A stretch of 64,000 nucleotides of DNA from NCBI RefSeq assembly GCF_027019125.1, contig NZ_JALUXE010000030.1:310001-374000 (forward strand), given 5' to 3'. Source of the DNA: Roseovarius sp. Lineage in GTDB: Bacteria > Pseudomonadota > Alphaproteobacteria > Rhodobacterales > Rhodobacteraceae. Within the stretch, counting starts at the first letter, position 1. Each line of letters starts with the position of its first letter. Made by a program: the position numbers and the translations under genes. This document shows positions 18,697-27,686 of the stretch, piece by piece. Under the pieces are notes generated by a model, which did no database searches, was not told where the DNA came from, and was given only the letters and a program-made list of their open reading frames with translations.

Positions 18697-18700
18697 TACA
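18683..18700. promoter_or_regulatory. PpsR/CrtJ operator 2 at bchC
   Basis: A second exact palindrome, TGTCCCGCTACACTTACA, is separated from operator 1 by 8 bases and covers the -10 box. Tandem sites at this spacing allow cooperative PpsR binding. Confidence 0.85.
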
Positions 18701-18718
18701 GGTAAGGGGAATCCAGAA

Positions 18719-18733
18719 TCTGACACCGTCAGA
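18719..18733 (+). other. Stem-loop in bchC leader
   Basis: TCTGAC pairs with GTCAGA around an ACC loop, 8 bases before the AGGAGG ribosome site of bchC. It could help present or shield the site in the mRNA. Function is not established. Confidence 0.4.
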
Positions 18734-18752
18734 CAACGGACAGGAGGCCGCC

Positions 18753-19694
18753 ATCGAAACCCGCGCCGTTCATCTCAGGGGACCAGAGGACCTCTCGGTT
18801 GACAGTCTGACGCTCAAGGCGCCGGGGGTGGGGGATTTGGTGGTCGATGTCGCCCATTCGGGCATTTCCACGGGCACCGAAAAGCTGTTCTGGTCGGGGC
18901 AGATGCCGCCGTTTCCCGGTATGGGTTATCCGCTGGTGCCCGGTTACGAGGCCGCTGGCGAGGTGGTCGAGGCCGGAGCCGGCACAGGATACAAGCCGGG
19001 CGATCATGTGTTCGTGCCCGGTGCGGATTGCTACGAAGGGGCCTTTGGCCTCTTTGGCGGGGCCTCGGCACGGCTTGTGACCAAGGCGTCACGCGTCTGT
19101 CGCATTGATGCAGGTTTCGGGGCCGAAGGCGCGCTCTTGGCCTTGGCGGCGACGGCGCGACACGCGATGGCGGGGCTGGACAAGGCCGTGCCCGATCTCA
19201 TCGTGGGGCATGGCGTTTTGGGCCGGTTGCTGGCGCGACTGACGCTTGCGGCGGGTGCTCCGGCGCCAACCGTCTGGGAAACGCAAGCCGGGCGCAGCAT
19301 GGGCGCGCAGGGCTATCCGGTGATCCATCCCGACAATGACACGCGCCGCGATTACCACGCGATTTACGATGCTTCGGGCGATCCCGCGATCCTGAACACG
19401 CTGATTGGCCGTCTGGCCAAGGGCGGCGAAGTGGTGCTGGCGGGGTTCTATCCGCAGGCGCTCAGCTTTGCCTTTCCCATGGCGTTCATGAAGGAGGCGC
19501 GGCTGCGCGTAGCGGCGGAATGGGTCCATGACGACCTGACCGCGACCCGCGCGCTGGTGGAATCGGGCGCGCTCAGCCTGGGCGGCCTGATCACGCATCA
19601 GGCATCCGCCAAGACCGCGCCGCAGGCCTATCGGACCGCATTCAGCGATCCTGATTGCCTGAAAATGATACTCAACTGGAAGGACGCAGCATGA
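18753..19694 (+). CDS. bchC: 3-hydroxyethyl bacteriochlorophyllide a dehydrogenase (probable ATC start)
   Basis: BchC oxidises the C3 hydroxyethyl group to acetyl late in bacteriochlorophyll a synthesis. It is a zinc-free member of the medium-chain dehydrogenase family, seen in [34 protein letters not shown]. No ATG, GTG or TTG lies in frame between the upstream stop (18678) and a GTG at 18828, which would delete 25 residues. The ATC at 18753 follows AGGAGG (18742-18747) by 5 bases. Reading it as Met gives [16 protein letters not shown], matching the family N-terminus, and 313 residues, as in Rhodobacter. The stop overlaps the bchX start (ATGA). Confidence 0.9.
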   Translation: METRAVHLRGPEDLSVDSLTLKAPGVGDLVVDVAHSGISTGTEKLFWSGQMPPFPGMGYPLVPGYEAAGEVVEAGAGTGYKPGDHVFVPGADCYEGAFGLFGGASARLVTKASRVCRIDAGFGAEGALLALAATARHAMAGLDKAVPDLIVGHGVLGRLLARLTLAAGAPAPTVWETQAGRSMGAQGYPVIHPDNDTRRDYHAIYDASGDPAILNTLIGRLAKGGEVVLAGFYPQALSFAFPMAFMKEARLRVAAEWVHDDLTATRALVESGALSLGGLITHQASAKTAPQAYRTAFSDPDCLKMILNWKDAA

Positions 19695-20695
19695 AGGACG
19701 ACGTGCCGAATCTCAAGGAGTTCGACCGCCGGCTGCGTGACGAGGCGCAGCAAGAGCCGACGCTCGAAATTCCTCAGGGCGAACCCAAGTCCACGACGCA
19801 GATCATCGCGATCTACGGCAAGGGCGGTATCGGCAAATCTTTCACGCTGGCAAATCTGAGCCACATGATGGCAGAGATGGGCAAGCGTGTGCTGCTCATC
19901 GGATGCGATCCCAAATCCGACACCACGAGCCTGCTTTTCGGCGGCAAGGCGTGCCCCACGATCATCGAGACATCGACCAAGAAGAACCTCGCCGGTGAGC
20001 CGGTCAAGATCGGGGATGTGTGTTTCAAGCGCGGTGGCGTCTTTGCGATGGAACTGGGCGGGCCGGAAGTGGGCCGGGGCTGTGGCGGTCGCGGGATCAT
20101 CCACGGCTTCGAGCTGTTGGAAAAGCTCGGGTTTCACGATTGGGATTTCGACTATGTCCTGCTGGATTTTCTCGGCGATGTGGTGTGTGGCGGCTTTGGC
20201 CTGCCGATTGCGCGGGACATGGCGCAAAAGGTCATTCTGGTGGCCTCGAACGACCTGCAATCGCTCTATGTGGCCAACAACGTGTGTTCTGCGGTCGAGT
20301 ATTTCCGCAAGCTGGGCGGCAATGTGGGCGTCGCGGGTCTGGTCGTGAACAAGGATGACCATTCCGGCGAGGCGCAGGCCTTTGCCAAATCGGTCAACAT
20401 TCCCATTCTGGCCGCCATCCCGCAGGATGACGACCTGCGCAAGAAATCCGCCAATTACCAGATTGTCGGCACAGCGGCGAGCCAATGGGGAGATCTCTTC
20501 GCGCAATTGGCAGAGGCGGTGTCTGTGGCGCCTCCGGTGCGGCCCAATCCGCTCGATCAGGATGGGCTGCTCGGGCTTTTCGATAGCAAGGACACGGGCG
20601 GCGACATCGTGCTGGAGCCGGCCACGGACGCGGACATGCGCGGCAAATACGCGGCGCCCAAGGCCTCGTTGGAGGTGGTTTATGACGATGCGTGA
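19691..20695 (+). CDS. bchX: Chlorophyllide a reductase, iron protein subunit
   Basis: BchX is the ATP-hydrolysing, nitrogenase-Fe-protein-like electron donor to BchYZ, which reduces ring B. The 334-residue protein has the P-loop YGKGGIGKS (42-50) and the two cysteines that ligate the bridging 4Fe-4S cluster, C131 (GRGCGGRG) and C166 (DVVCGGFG). The start at 19691 overlaps the bchC stop; an in-frame start 12 codons earlier lies inside bchC. Its 3' end carries an unusually good SD (GGAGG, 20671-20675) for the next small frame. Confidence 0.96.
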   Translation: MKDDVPNLKEFDRRLRDEAQQEPTLEIPQGEPKSTTQIIAIYGKGGIGKSFTLANLSHMMAEMGKRVLLIGCDPKSDTTSLLFGGKACPTIIETSTKKNLAGEPVKIGDVCFKRGGVFAMELGGPEVGRGCGGRGIIHGFELLEKLGFHDWDFDYVLLDFLGDVVCGGFGLPIARDMAQKVILVASNDLQSLYVANNVCSAVEYFRKLGGNVGVAGLVVNKDDHSGEAQAFAKSVNIPILAAIPQDDDLRKKSANYQIVGTAASQWGDLFAQLAEAVSVAPPVRPNPLDQDGLLGLFDSKDTGGDIVLEPATDADMRGKYAAPKASLEVVYDDA

Positions 20696-20846
20696 TGAAC
20701 CCCGCCACGAGACATTGGTCGAGGTGCAGCGGCTTTTGGCGCGGGCGCGGCCCGAACAGGTGCGCCGGCTTCTCGACGATATTCGGGACGCAGGCGCAAT
20801 GTCGGACCGAGATGAGCGCGCATCCCCCCAAAGGCGGGTGTCATGA
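20682..20846 (+). CDS. Putative small protein coupled between bchX and bchY
   Basis: A 54-residue frame starts with an ATG six bases after GGAGG (20671-20675). It overlaps the end of bchX by 14 bases, and its TGA overlaps the bchY ATG as ATGA. It exactly fills the 147-base bchX-bchY gap in a region where all other neighbours touch. The predicted product is acidic/basic mixed and helical (LVEVQRLLARARPEQVRRLL), soluble, with no cysteine. I recognise no family. It may be a real small subunit or chaperone of the reductase, or a translational coupling device. Coding use is GC3-rich, as in real genes here. Confidence 0.5.
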   Translation: MTMRDEPRHETLVEVQRLLARARPEQVRRLLDDIRDAGAMSDRDERASPQRRVS

Positions 20847-22393
20847 GCGATGAGGTCACATATGACGGGGCCGCAGAGGCCCGCGTGATCACTGGCCCCG
20901 CTGTTGATACCGCGCCCGATATGGCCGGTGGTTGCCACTCCGGTAGCGAGATGGAAAAGGCCGCGCGCATGGCCGGGCAATCCGAATTGCTCGACCAATA
21001 CGCCCGCGATTATCCCAAGGGGCCGCATGACCAGCCGCAGAGCATGTGCCCGGCCTTTGGATCCTTGCGCGTGGGCCTGCGGATGAAGCGCGTGGCGACG
21101 GTGCTCTCGGGGTCTGCCTGCTGCGTCTATGGCCTGACTTTTGTATCGCATTTCTACGGGGCGCGCCGTTCGGTGGGCTATGTGCCGTTCAGTTCCGAAA
21201 CGCTTGTGACCGGCAAACTCTTTGAGGACATTCGCGAGAGCGTGCATGAGATGGCGGACCCGGACCGGTTCGACGCCATTGTCGTGACCAACCTCTGCGT
21301 GCCGACCGCGAGCGGTGTACCGCTGCGCCTGCTGCCCTCCGAAATCAACGGGGTGCGGATCGTGGGCATCGACGTACCCGGGTTCGGTATTCCCACCCAT
21401 GCCGAGGCCAAGGATGTGCTGGCCGGAGCGATGCTGAACTACGCCCGCAAGGAAGTGATGGCGGGCCCGGTTGCGGCCCCTGCGGGCGGCAAGTCTGATC
21501 GCCCCACCGTGACCATGCTGGGCGAGATGTTTCCGGCGGACCCGATGATGATCGGCGCGATGCTGGCCCCCATGGGCCTTGCTGCTGGTCCGGTTGTGCC
21601 CTGCCGCGAGTGGCGCGAGCTTTATGCCGCGCTCGATTGCGGGGCGGTGGCAGCGATCCATCCCTTCTATACCGCTGCAATCCGCGAGTTCGAGGCCGCA
21701 GGCCGCCCCGTCGTGGGGTCGGCCCCTGTGGGCCATGACGGCACCGCCGACTGGCTTGTCGGGATCGGCGATGCCTTTGGTCTGTCCGCAGACCGGGTGG
21801 CCGCTGCGCAGAATGCGTTTTTGCCCGCTATCAAGGGCGCGCTGGCGAATGCGCCGATCAAGGGCACGATCACGCTGTCGGGCTATGAAGGCAGCGAGCT
21901 TTTGGTGGCGCGTCTCTTGATCGAGAGCGGGGCCAATGTGCCCTATGTCGGCACCGCCTGTCCGAAAACCCCGTGGTCGGCGGCGGATGCAGACTGGCTG
22001 TCGTCCAAGGGTGTCAAGGTCAAGTTCCGCGCATCGCTCGAAGACGACTGCGCGGCTATGGAGGCGGTCAATCCCGATCTCGCCATAGGCACCACGCCTG
22101 TGGTGCAAAAGGCCAAGTCCAAGGGCATCCCTTCGCTCTATTTCACCAACCTCATCTCTGCTCGGCCCTTGATGGGCCCGGCGGGGGCGGGGAGCCTTGC
22201 CGAGGTGGTCAATGCCGCCATGGGCAACAAGGCCCGGATGGACAGTATGCGCGAGTTCTTCGCCGGGGTGGGCGAGGGCGACACGGCGGGCATCTGGGAA
22301 GGCAGCCCAAATCTGCGCCCTGATTTTCGCGCGCAGCATCAGAAGAAGCTCGACAAGCAGGCGCGGGCCGCCAAAGCGCAGGAGATGATCTGA
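20843..22393 (+). CDS. bchY: Chlorophyllide a reductase subunit Y
   Basis: BchY is one half of the BchYZ catalytic core (NifD/K-like) that reduces chlorophyllide a at ring B. The 516-residue protein contains the conserved [20 protein letters not shown] stretch near residue 60 and [20 protein letters not shown] near 90, which supply the cluster cysteines. Its first 30 residues are variable. Its stop and the bchZ start share one base (TGATG). Part of the bchC-X-Y-Z-puf superoperon. Confidence 0.96.
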   Translation: MSDEVTYDGAAEARVITGPAVDTAPDMAGGCHSGSEMEKAARMAGQSELLDQYARDYPKGPHDQPQSMCPAFGSLRVGLRMKRVATVLSGSACCVYGLTFVSHFYGARRSVGYVPFSSETLVTGKLFEDIRESVHEMADPDRFDAIVVTNLCVPTASGVPLRLLPSEINGVRIVGIDVPGFGIPTHAEAKDVLAGAMLNYARKEVMAGPVAAPAGGKSDRPTVTMLGEMFPADPMMIGAMLAPMGLAAGPVVPCREWRELYAALDCGAVAAIHPFYTAAIREFEAAGRPVVGSAPVGHDGTADWLVGIGDAFGLSADRVAAAQNAFLPAIKGALANAPIKGTITLSGYEGSELLVARLLIESGANVPYVGTACPKTPWSAADADWLSSKGVKVKFRASLEDDCAAMEAVNPDLAIGTTPVVQKAKSKGIPSLYFTNLISARPLMGPAGAGSLAEVVNAAMGNKARMDSMREFFAGVGEGDTAGIWEGSPNLRPDFRAQHQKKLDKQARAAKAQEMI

Positions 22394-23868
22394 TGCTCAT
22401 TCAGGATCATGATCGCGCGGGCGGATATTGGGGGGCGGTCTACGCCTTTTGCGCGGTCAAGGGATTGCAGGTGGTGATCGACGGGCCGGTCGGCTGTGAG
22501 AACCTGCCGGTGACATCGGTGCTGCATTACACCGACGCGCTGCCGCCCCATGAGTTGCCCATCGTGGTGACGGGGCTGGGCGAGAGTGAAATGGGATCGG
22601 GCACCGAAGAGGCGATGAAGCGCGCCTGGGGCACGCTGGACCCCGCACTGCCTGCGGTGGTTGTGACCGGCTCGATTGCCGAGATGATCGGCGGTGGTGT
22701 GACGCCGCAAGGCACAAATATTCAACGCTTTTTGCCGCGCACCATTGACGAGGATCAATGGCAGTCGGCGGACCGGGCGATGACGTGGATCTTCACGGAA
22801 TTCGGCATGACCAAGGGGCGGATGCCCCCCGAAAAGCCGCGCGAAGAAGGCAGCGCGCCGCGCGTCAATATCCTTGGGCCGATGTATGGCACGTTCAACA
22901 TGCCGTCGGACCTGCACGAGATCCGACGTCTGGTCGAGGGGATCGGGGCCGAGGTCAATATGGTGATGCCGCTCGGGGCGCACCTGGCCGAGATGCGCAA
23001 TCTGGTCAATGCCGACGCCAATATCGTGATGTATCGCGAATTCGGTCGCGGTTTGGCCGAGGTTCTGGGCAAGCCCTATCTGCAGGCGCCCATCGGGGTC
23101 GAGAGCACGACGTTGTTCCTGCGCAAGCTGGGCGAGATGCTGGGCCTCGACCCCGAACCGTTCATCGCACGCGAGAAGCACTCGACGCTCAAACCGGTGT
23201 GGGATCTGTGGCGGTCGGTGACTCAGGATTTCTTTGCCACGGCGAATTTCGGGATCGTGGCGAATGAGACCTATGCGCGCGGTATCCGGCATTACCTCGA
23301 GGGCGATCTTGGCCTGCCCTGCGCCTTTGCGGTGGCGCGCTGTGCGGGTCGCAAGACCAATAACGAAGAGGTGCGCAGCCTCGTGCATACCAAGCGCCCG
23401 CTGATCCTGATGGGGTCGATCAACGAGAAGATCTATCTCGCCGAGACGCGCGCGGGATTTGGGCCGCAGCCGGTGTTTCTGCCCATGAGCTTTCCGGGGG
23501 CGGCCATCCGGCGCGCCACGGGGACGCCGGTGATGGGCTATGCGGGGGCGACATGGCTCTTGCAGGAGGTGTGCAACGGGCTCTTTGATGCGCTCTTTCA
23601 CATCCTGCCCCTGGCGACCGAGATGGACGCGACCCATGCGACGCCCACCCCCTTGCGCCGGGATTTTCCGTGGGATGCCGACGCCGCCCGAGAGTTGGAG
23701 CGGATCGTTGCGGAACATCCGGTGCTGACGCGGATTTCTGCGGCCAAGACTTTGCGCGACGCCGCCGAGGATGCGGCGCTGCGGCAGGGCGATGAACGGG
23801 TCGTGCTGCAAACCGTTCAAGCGATTTCCCCCCGTATGACCGGGGTTCCAGTTCGAGAGGAGGACTGA
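22393..23868 (+). CDS. bchZ: Chlorophyllide a reductase subunit Z
   Basis: BchZ is the second half of the BchYZ core. The 491-residue protein begins [19 protein letters not shown] and carries [21 protein letters not shown] near residue 35 (in two pieces), with the cluster cysteine, and a NifK-like three-domain fold. It is co-translated with bchY, and pufQ begins 4 bases after its stop. In related bacteria, puf promoters sit inside this gene's 3' region; I see no TGT-N12-ACA there. Confidence 0.96.
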   Translation: MLIQDHDRAGGYWGAVYAFCAVKGLQVVIDGPVGCENLPVTSVLHYTDALPPHELPIVVTGLGESEMGSGTEEAMKRAWGTLDPALPAVVVTGSIAEMIGGGVTPQGTNIQRFLPRTIDEDQWQSADRAMTWIFTEFGMTKGRMPPEKPREEGSAPRVNILGPMYGTFNMPSDLHEIRRLVEGIGAEVNMVMPLGAHLAEMRNLVNADANIVMYREFGRGLAEVLGKPYLQAPIGVESTTLFLRKLGEMLGLDPEPFIAREKHSTLKPVWDLWRSVTQDFFATANFGIVANETYARGIRHYLEGDLGLPCAFAVARCAGRKTNNEEVRSLVHTKRPLILMGSINEKIYLAETRAGFGPQPVFLPMSFPGAAIRRATGTPVMGYAGATWLLQEVCNGLFDALFHILPLATEMDATHATPTPLRRDFPWDADAARELERIVAEHPVLTRISAAKTLRDAAEDAALRQGDERVVLQTVQAISPRMTGVPVREED

Positions 23869-23872
23869 GACG

Positions 23873-24100
23873 ATGACTGACATGACATCAAACCCGCCCC
23901 GCGCGCGCAGCCGACAGGCGCGGCGCCGTGGTCTGGAATTTCAGCTCTATTTTGCTCTGATTTTTGCGTTGGCCCTGCCTGTCGCCACACTGCGCTGGAT
24001 GCGCGAGGTGGCGCAGTATCGCACGCTCGATCTGCGTGGCCCCCTGGCGCGTGCCTGGGCCGAGGCGGATCGCACGACGCCACTGATTTTCTCGGCCTGA
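23873..24100 (+). CDS. pufQ: PufQ, bacteriochlorophyll carrier/regulator protein
   Basis: A small 75-residue protein with a basic, Arg-rich N-terminus, a single membrane helix (about 26-42, FQLYFALIFALALPVATLRW) and a polar tail. PufQ of Rhodobacter stimulates bacteriochlorophyll formation and may handle tetrapyrrole intermediates. Sequence is divergent, but position between bchZ and pufB and the FaLAlPvatlrW core make it convincing. The next 126 bases to pufB carry a small hairpin (CTGTCC pairing with GGACAG) but no other gene. Confidence 0.85.
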   Translation: MTDMTSNPPRARSRQARRRGLEFQLYFALIFALALPVATLRWMREVAQYRTLDLRGPLARAWAEADRTTPLIFSA

Positions 24101-24226
24101 CAAGGGCCGGGATCACGAGCTGCCTGTCCCACGTTGGGGCGGACAGAACCCTGCGGGGCCATGCCGGCCTCGAAGGACCCGGTCGCGGGGTACGCGACGT
24201 CAGCATAACGTTCCGGAGGAAAGTTC

Positions 24227-24376
24227 ATGGCTGATAAATCTGATCTGTCGTTCACAGGTCTCACAGACGAGCAGGCTCAAGAGCTGCATTCCGTCTATAT
24301 GAGCGGCCTTTGGCTGTTCACGGCGATTGCAGTGGTTGCACATATCGCAACCTTCATCTGGTTCCCGTGGTTCTGA
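24227..24376 (+). CDS. pufB: Light-harvesting 1 beta polypeptide
   Basis: This 49-residue antenna protein is too short for usual gene calls. It begins [20 protein letters not shown]. The bacteriochlorophyll ligand is H39 in [14 protein letters not shown], and the second conserved His is H21. One membrane helix spans about 27-45. A strong SD (GGAGGA) lies just upstream. It packs with PufA around the reaction centre. The B850 (LH2) genes pucBA are not in the window. Confidence 0.97.
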   Translation: MADKSDLSFTGLTDEQAQELHSVYMSGLWLFTAIAVVAHIATFIWFPWF

Positions 24377-24391
24377 GGAAAGGGGTAAGAC

Positions 24392-24553
24392 ATGGCAAAG
24401 TTCTACAAGATCTGGCTCATCTTCGACCCCCGCCGCGTTTTCGTGGCGCAGGGCGCGTTCCTGTTTCTTCTGGCCGCGATGATCCATCTCGTGCTGCTCA
24501 GCACCGACGGTTTCAACTGGTTTGAAATCGCCGCTGCCAAGTATGGTCAGTGA
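24392..24553 (+). CDS. pufA: Light-harvesting 1 alpha polypeptide
   Basis: A 53-residue antenna protein starting [20 protein letters not shown]. The bacteriochlorophyll ligand is H32 ([11 protein letters not shown]), followed by the typical LH1 C-terminal F-NW-F hydrogen-bonding residues. It follows pufB by 15 bases with its own SD (AGGGGTAAG). A strong hairpin follows the stop. Confidence 0.97.
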   Translation: MAKFYKIWLIFDPRRVFVAQGAFLFLLAAMIHLVLLSTDGFNWFEIAAAKYGQ

Positions 24554-24572
24554 TTTCACTGCCCCAATGATC

Positions 24573-24602
24573 GCTGCGGGCGGGGACAACGCCGCCCGCG
24601 GC
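24573..24602 (+). terminator. Intercistronic pufA-pufL hairpin
   Basis: An 11-bp stem (GCTGCGGGCGG pairing with CCGCCCGCGGC, one G-T wobble) with an 8-base loop, 19 bases after the pufA stop and with no T-run. In Rhodobacter, a hairpin at this place protects the pufBA mRNA from 3' decay and sets LH1 above reaction-centre expression. The same role is inferred here. Confidence 0.75.
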
Positions 24603-24666
24603 TACCTAACGAAACGAAACGGCTGAGCGGGCACCCGCGACGGCCGGACAGCGCGGGGACCACGAG

Positions 24667-25506
24667 ATGGCTTTGCTCAGTTTTGAAAGAAAGTACCGTG
24701 TCCGCGGAGGAACGCTGATTGGCGGCGATCTGTTCGATTTTTGGGTCGGGCCCTTCTATGTCGGCTTCTTCGGGGTCACGACCGCATTTTTCGCAGCCCT
24801 TGGCACGATCCTGATTTTCTGGGGAGCGTCGCAGCAAGGGACGTTCAACCCATGGCTCATCAACATCGCGCCGCCCGACCTGAGTTACGGTCTGGGCCTG
24901 GCACCGCTGATGGAGGGGGGATTGTGGCAAATCATCACCTTCTGCGCCACCGGGGCCTTTATCAGCTGGGCGCTGCGCGAGGTGGAAATCTGTCGCAAAC
25001 TGGGGATGGGCTATCATGTGCCCTTTGCCTTCAGCTTCGCGATCCTGGCCTACATGACGCTGGTGATCTTTCGCCCGCTGCTGATGGGGGCCTGGGGGCA
25101 CGGGTTTCCCTACGGGATCTTCAGTCACCTCGATTGGGTCTCGAACACCGGCTACGCCTATCTGCACTTCCATTACAATCCGGCGCATATGCTGGCGGTG
25201 ACGCTGTTTTTTACCACCACCTTTGCTCTGGCACTGCATGGCGGCCTGATCCTGTCGGCGGCCAACCCCGAGAAGGGCGAAGAAATGAAGACGCCCGATC
25301 ACGAGGATACCTTCTTTCGCGACTTCATTGGCTATTCGGTGGGCACGCTGGGCATCCACCGCGTCGGATTCCTTCTGGCGATCAATGCGGTTTTCTTTTC
25401 GGCGGTCTGTATCATCATTTCCGGCCCGGTCTGGACCAAGGGCTGGCCCGAGTGGTGGAACTGGTGGCTCGACCTGCCGATCTGGCCCTCTCAGGTAGGG
25501 ATGTGA
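24667..25506 (+). CDS. pufL: Photosynthetic reaction centre L subunit
   Basis: This 279-residue membrane protein has five helices. It begins [27 protein letters not shown]. The chlorophyll and iron ligands lie in [22 protein letters not shown] (special-pair His region, read in two parts) and in the [13 protein letters not shown] and [10 protein letters not shown] segments. With PufM it binds the special pair, bacteriopheophytins, quinones and the non-haem iron. Confidence 0.98.
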   Translation: MALLSFERKYRVRGGTLIGGDLFDFWVGPFYVGFFGVTTAFFAALGTILIFWGASQQGTFNPWLINIAPPDLSYGLGLAPLMEGGLWQIITFCATGAFISWALREVEICRKLGMGYHVPFAFSFAILAYMTLVIFRPLLMGAWGHGFPYGIFSHLDWVSNTGYAYLHFHYNPAHMLAVTLFFTTTFALALHGGLILSAANPEKGEEMKTPDHEDTFFRDFIGYSVGTLGIHRVGFLLAINAVFFSAVCIIISGPVWTKGWPEWWNWWLDLPIWPSQVGM

Positions 25507-25509
25507 ACC

Positions 25510-26499
25510 ATGATTGAATATCAGAACATTTTCACCCAGGTGCAGGTGCAGGGCACGCCCGAGATGGGCATGGACGACACCGGCGGGCGGCTGATGTCCG
25601 AACGCGCCGGCAAGCCCTTCTTCTCTACCCTCGTCGGCTGGCTTGGCAACGCGCAGATCGGACCGATCAACCTCGGCATGCTGGGTGTGGTCAGCATGAT
25701 CAGCGGTTTCATGTGGTTCTTTATCGTCGGTCTCAACATGCTGGCGCAGGTGGGCTGGTCCTTGCCCGAGTTCCTGCGGCAACTCTTCTGGCTGTCGCTG
25801 GAGCCGCCGGGACCGGAGCATGGGCTGTCGATGCCGCCGCTCAATGATGGTGGCTGGTATATCATCGCCTCGTTCTTTCTCTTGGTGGCGGTCTGTGCGT
25901 GGTGGCTGCGGACCTATCAGCTGGCCGCAAGCCACAAGATGGGCAAGCATGTCGCCTGGGCCTTTGCCTCTGCCATCTGGCTCTTTCTGGTGCTGGGCCT
26001 CTTCCGGCCGATCCTGATGGGGTCCTGGTCCGAGGCGGTGCCCTACGGTATCTTCCCGCATCTTGACTGGACCACGGCCTTCTCGATCCGCTACGGCAAC
26101 CTCTACTACAACCCGTTCCACTGTCTTTCGATCGTGTTCCTTTATGGTTCGGTGCTGCTCTTTGCGATGCACGGGGCGACCATTCTGGCTGTGACCCGCT
26201 TTGGCGGCGACCGCGAGTTGGAACAGATCGTGGATCGCGGCACGGCGTCCGAGCGCGCCGCCCTCTTCTGGCGCTGGACCATGGGGTTCAATGCGACGAT
26301 GGAGGGGATTCACCGCTGGGCCTGGTGGTTTGCGGTTCTCACCCCGATCACGGGTGGTATCGGCATCCTGCTCACCGGCACGGTCGTGGACAACTGGTTC
26401 ATCTGGGCGCAAGAGCACAATTTCGCGCCGATGTATGACGGGTCTTACGGCTACGAGGCTTATGGCTCGTACGAGGCCTTCATCGGAAAAGGAGAGTGA
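25510..26499 (+). CDS. pufM: Photosynthetic reaction centre M subunit
   Basis: This 329-residue five-helix partner of PufL starts [20 protein letters not shown]. It contains [20 protein letters not shown] (special pair region), [26 protein letters not shown] and the [14 protein letters not shown] segment with the iron-ligand His (read in short pieces). The C-terminus extends to ...YEAFIGKGE, longer than in Rhodobacter sphaeroides and typical of species that have PufC instead of PufX. It starts 3 bases after pufL. Confidence 0.98.
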   Translation: MIEYQNIFTQVQVQGTPEMGMDDTGGRLMSERAGKPFFSTLVGWLGNAQIGPINLGMLGVVSMISGFMWFFIVGLNMLAQVGWSLPEFLRQLFWLSLEPPGPEHGLSMPPLNDGGWYIIASFFLLVAVCAWWLRTYQLAASHKMGKHVAWAFASAIWLFLVLGLFRPILMGSWSEAVPYGIFPHLDWTTAFSIRYGNLYYNPFHCLSIVFLYGSVLLFAMHGATILAVTRFGGDRELEQIVDRGTASERAALFWRWTMGFNATMEGIHRWAWWFAVLTPITGGIGILLTGTVVDNWFIWAQEHNFAPMYDGSYGYEAYGSYEAFIGKGE

Positions 26500-26502
26500 G
26501 CC

Positions 26503-27597
26503 ATGTTTCCCAAATGGTTTGACAAATGGAACCGTGACAACCCGACCAATGTCTTTGGTCCGGCGGTCGCCATCAGCGCAGTGGGCGGCGCGGTCTTTGT
26601 CGCGGCTCTTCTGGTGACATGGGGCCAGCCCTATGCCACCGAGAGCCTCCAGACCGGCCCGCGCGGCACGGGCATGTCGGTGCCCGAGTTCAAGCTGGAT
26701 CTGGCCAAGCCCGATCCGTCGATCGAGAGCTTCCTTGCCTCGACCTCGGCACCGGTGGTGCCGCGGGGCGGCGAGCAGACCGCCGGCGAGGCACGTGAAA
26801 ACGTGCCGCCAGGGCTTGAGGGGCTGACGGTCGAGAACTACGATCGGCTGTTGGCGGCGATGCGTGTCTGGACCGGGATTCCCGATCTCTTCGAGAGCCC
26901 GGACAATTACCAGACCGCTGTTGGCCATGTGATGATCGGCATGACCCAGAACCTCAACGAGGAATGGTCGGGCCACGTCAATGCCAACAAGGAGGTGGGT
27001 GTAACCTGTTACACCTGTCACCGTGGTCAGCCGGTGCCCTCGGATATCTGGTTCAAGATCAGCCCGGTCAACGAGTCCGTCGAAGGCTGGTCGGCCAATC
27101 AGAACCGGGTGACAGTGCAGTCGCAATACACCTCGCTGCCTTCGGATGCGCTCGAGAAATACCTGCTCGATGGCGAGAGCATCAAGGTGCATGATCTCGA
27201 ATCCCGTGTGGCGGGCGTGCCGGGCACGGACGGGTATCCGGGCATTCAGCAGGCCGAACGGACCTATTCGCTGATGAACTATGTGGCGAATTCGCTCGGG
27301 GTGAACTGTGTGTTCTGTCACAATTCCCGCGCCTTTTATGACGGGGCGCAGGTCACACCGCAGTGGGGCACGGAGATCCTGGGTATCGAAATGGTGCTGG
27401 AGTTGAACAACACCTATCTCGTACCGCTCGAAGGTCTCTTGCCCGAGAACCGGCTGGGGCCGGTCTATGCCGACGCGCCCAAGGCCGCCTGCAAGACCTG
27501 CCACAAGGGCTATCAGCAGCCCCTGCAAGGCACCAATGTGATCGGCGACTGGCCGGAACTGGCCACCACCAGCGGCACGCCGGATTACAGCAACTGA
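26503..27597 (+). CDS. pufC: Reaction centre cytochrome c subunit, three-haem form
   Basis: PufC re-reduces the photo-oxidised special pair. The 364-residue protein has an N-terminal membrane anchor (about 20-40) and no lipobox cysteine. Only three CxxCH sites are present: C169-H173 (CYTCH), C269-H273 (CVFCH) and C330-H334 (CKTCH). The first haem site of the usual tetrahaem protein, expected between W123 and M144, is missing; the region reads [16 protein letters not shown]. The helix with the Met ligand ([12 protein letters not shown]) remains. A triheme PufC is known from Rhodovulum sulfidophilum. Last puf gene before a hairpin and dxs. Confidence 0.96.
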   Translation: MFPKWFDKWNRDNPTNVFGPAVAISAVGGAVFVAALLVTWGQPYATESLQTGPRGTGMSVPEFKLDLAKPDPSIESFLASTSAPVVPRGGEQTAGEARENVPPGLEGLTVENYDRLLAAMRVWTGIPDLFESPDNYQTAVGHVMIGMTQNLNEEWSGHVNANKEVGVTCYTCHRGQPVPSDIWFKISPVNESVEGWSANQNRVTVQSQYTSLPSDALEKYLLDGESIKVHDLESRVAGVPGTDGYPGIQQAERTYSLMNYVANSLGVNCVFCHNSRAFYDGAQVTPQWGTEILGIEMVLELNNTYLVPLEGLLPENRLGPVYADAPKAACKTCHKGYQQPLQGTNVIGDWPELATTSGTPDYSN

Positions 27598-27605
27598 CCA
27601 GGCAT

Positions 27606-27627
27606 GGGGGCGTCCTGAGGCGCCCCC
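27606..27627 (+). terminator. Stem-loop after pufC
   Basis: GGGGGCG pairs with CGCCCCC, extended inward by a CC-GG pair past a T bulge, 9 bases after the pufC stop. There is no T-run, so it may act as a 3' stabiliser or partial terminator, limiting read-through into dxs. Confidence 0.45.
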
Positions 27628-27686
27628 GATGCCCCCATGCCGCCCCTCGTGCGGGTGGCATCAGCGCCACCGGGGAGGAGGCCGCC

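Noticed and set aside
18828..19694. bchC starting at GTG 18828
   Set aside because: It drops 25 residues that match the family N-terminus, has no SD, and ignores the AGGAGG placed for ATC 18753.
20682..20846. The bchX-bchY gap as an N-terminal extension of BchY
   Set aside because: The open frame there is not in the bchY frame, so it cannot extend BchY; it was kept as a separate small ORF.
19628..22339. Very long open frame on the minus strand opposite bchX-bchY
   Set aside because: It is antisense to two confident genes, its His/Arg/Gly-rich product is typical of GC-rich shadow frames, and it has no family features.
24556..27528. 990-codon open frame opposite pufL-pufM-pufC
   Set aside because: Antisense to three certain genes; composition and lack of motifs show it to be a codon-bias artefact.
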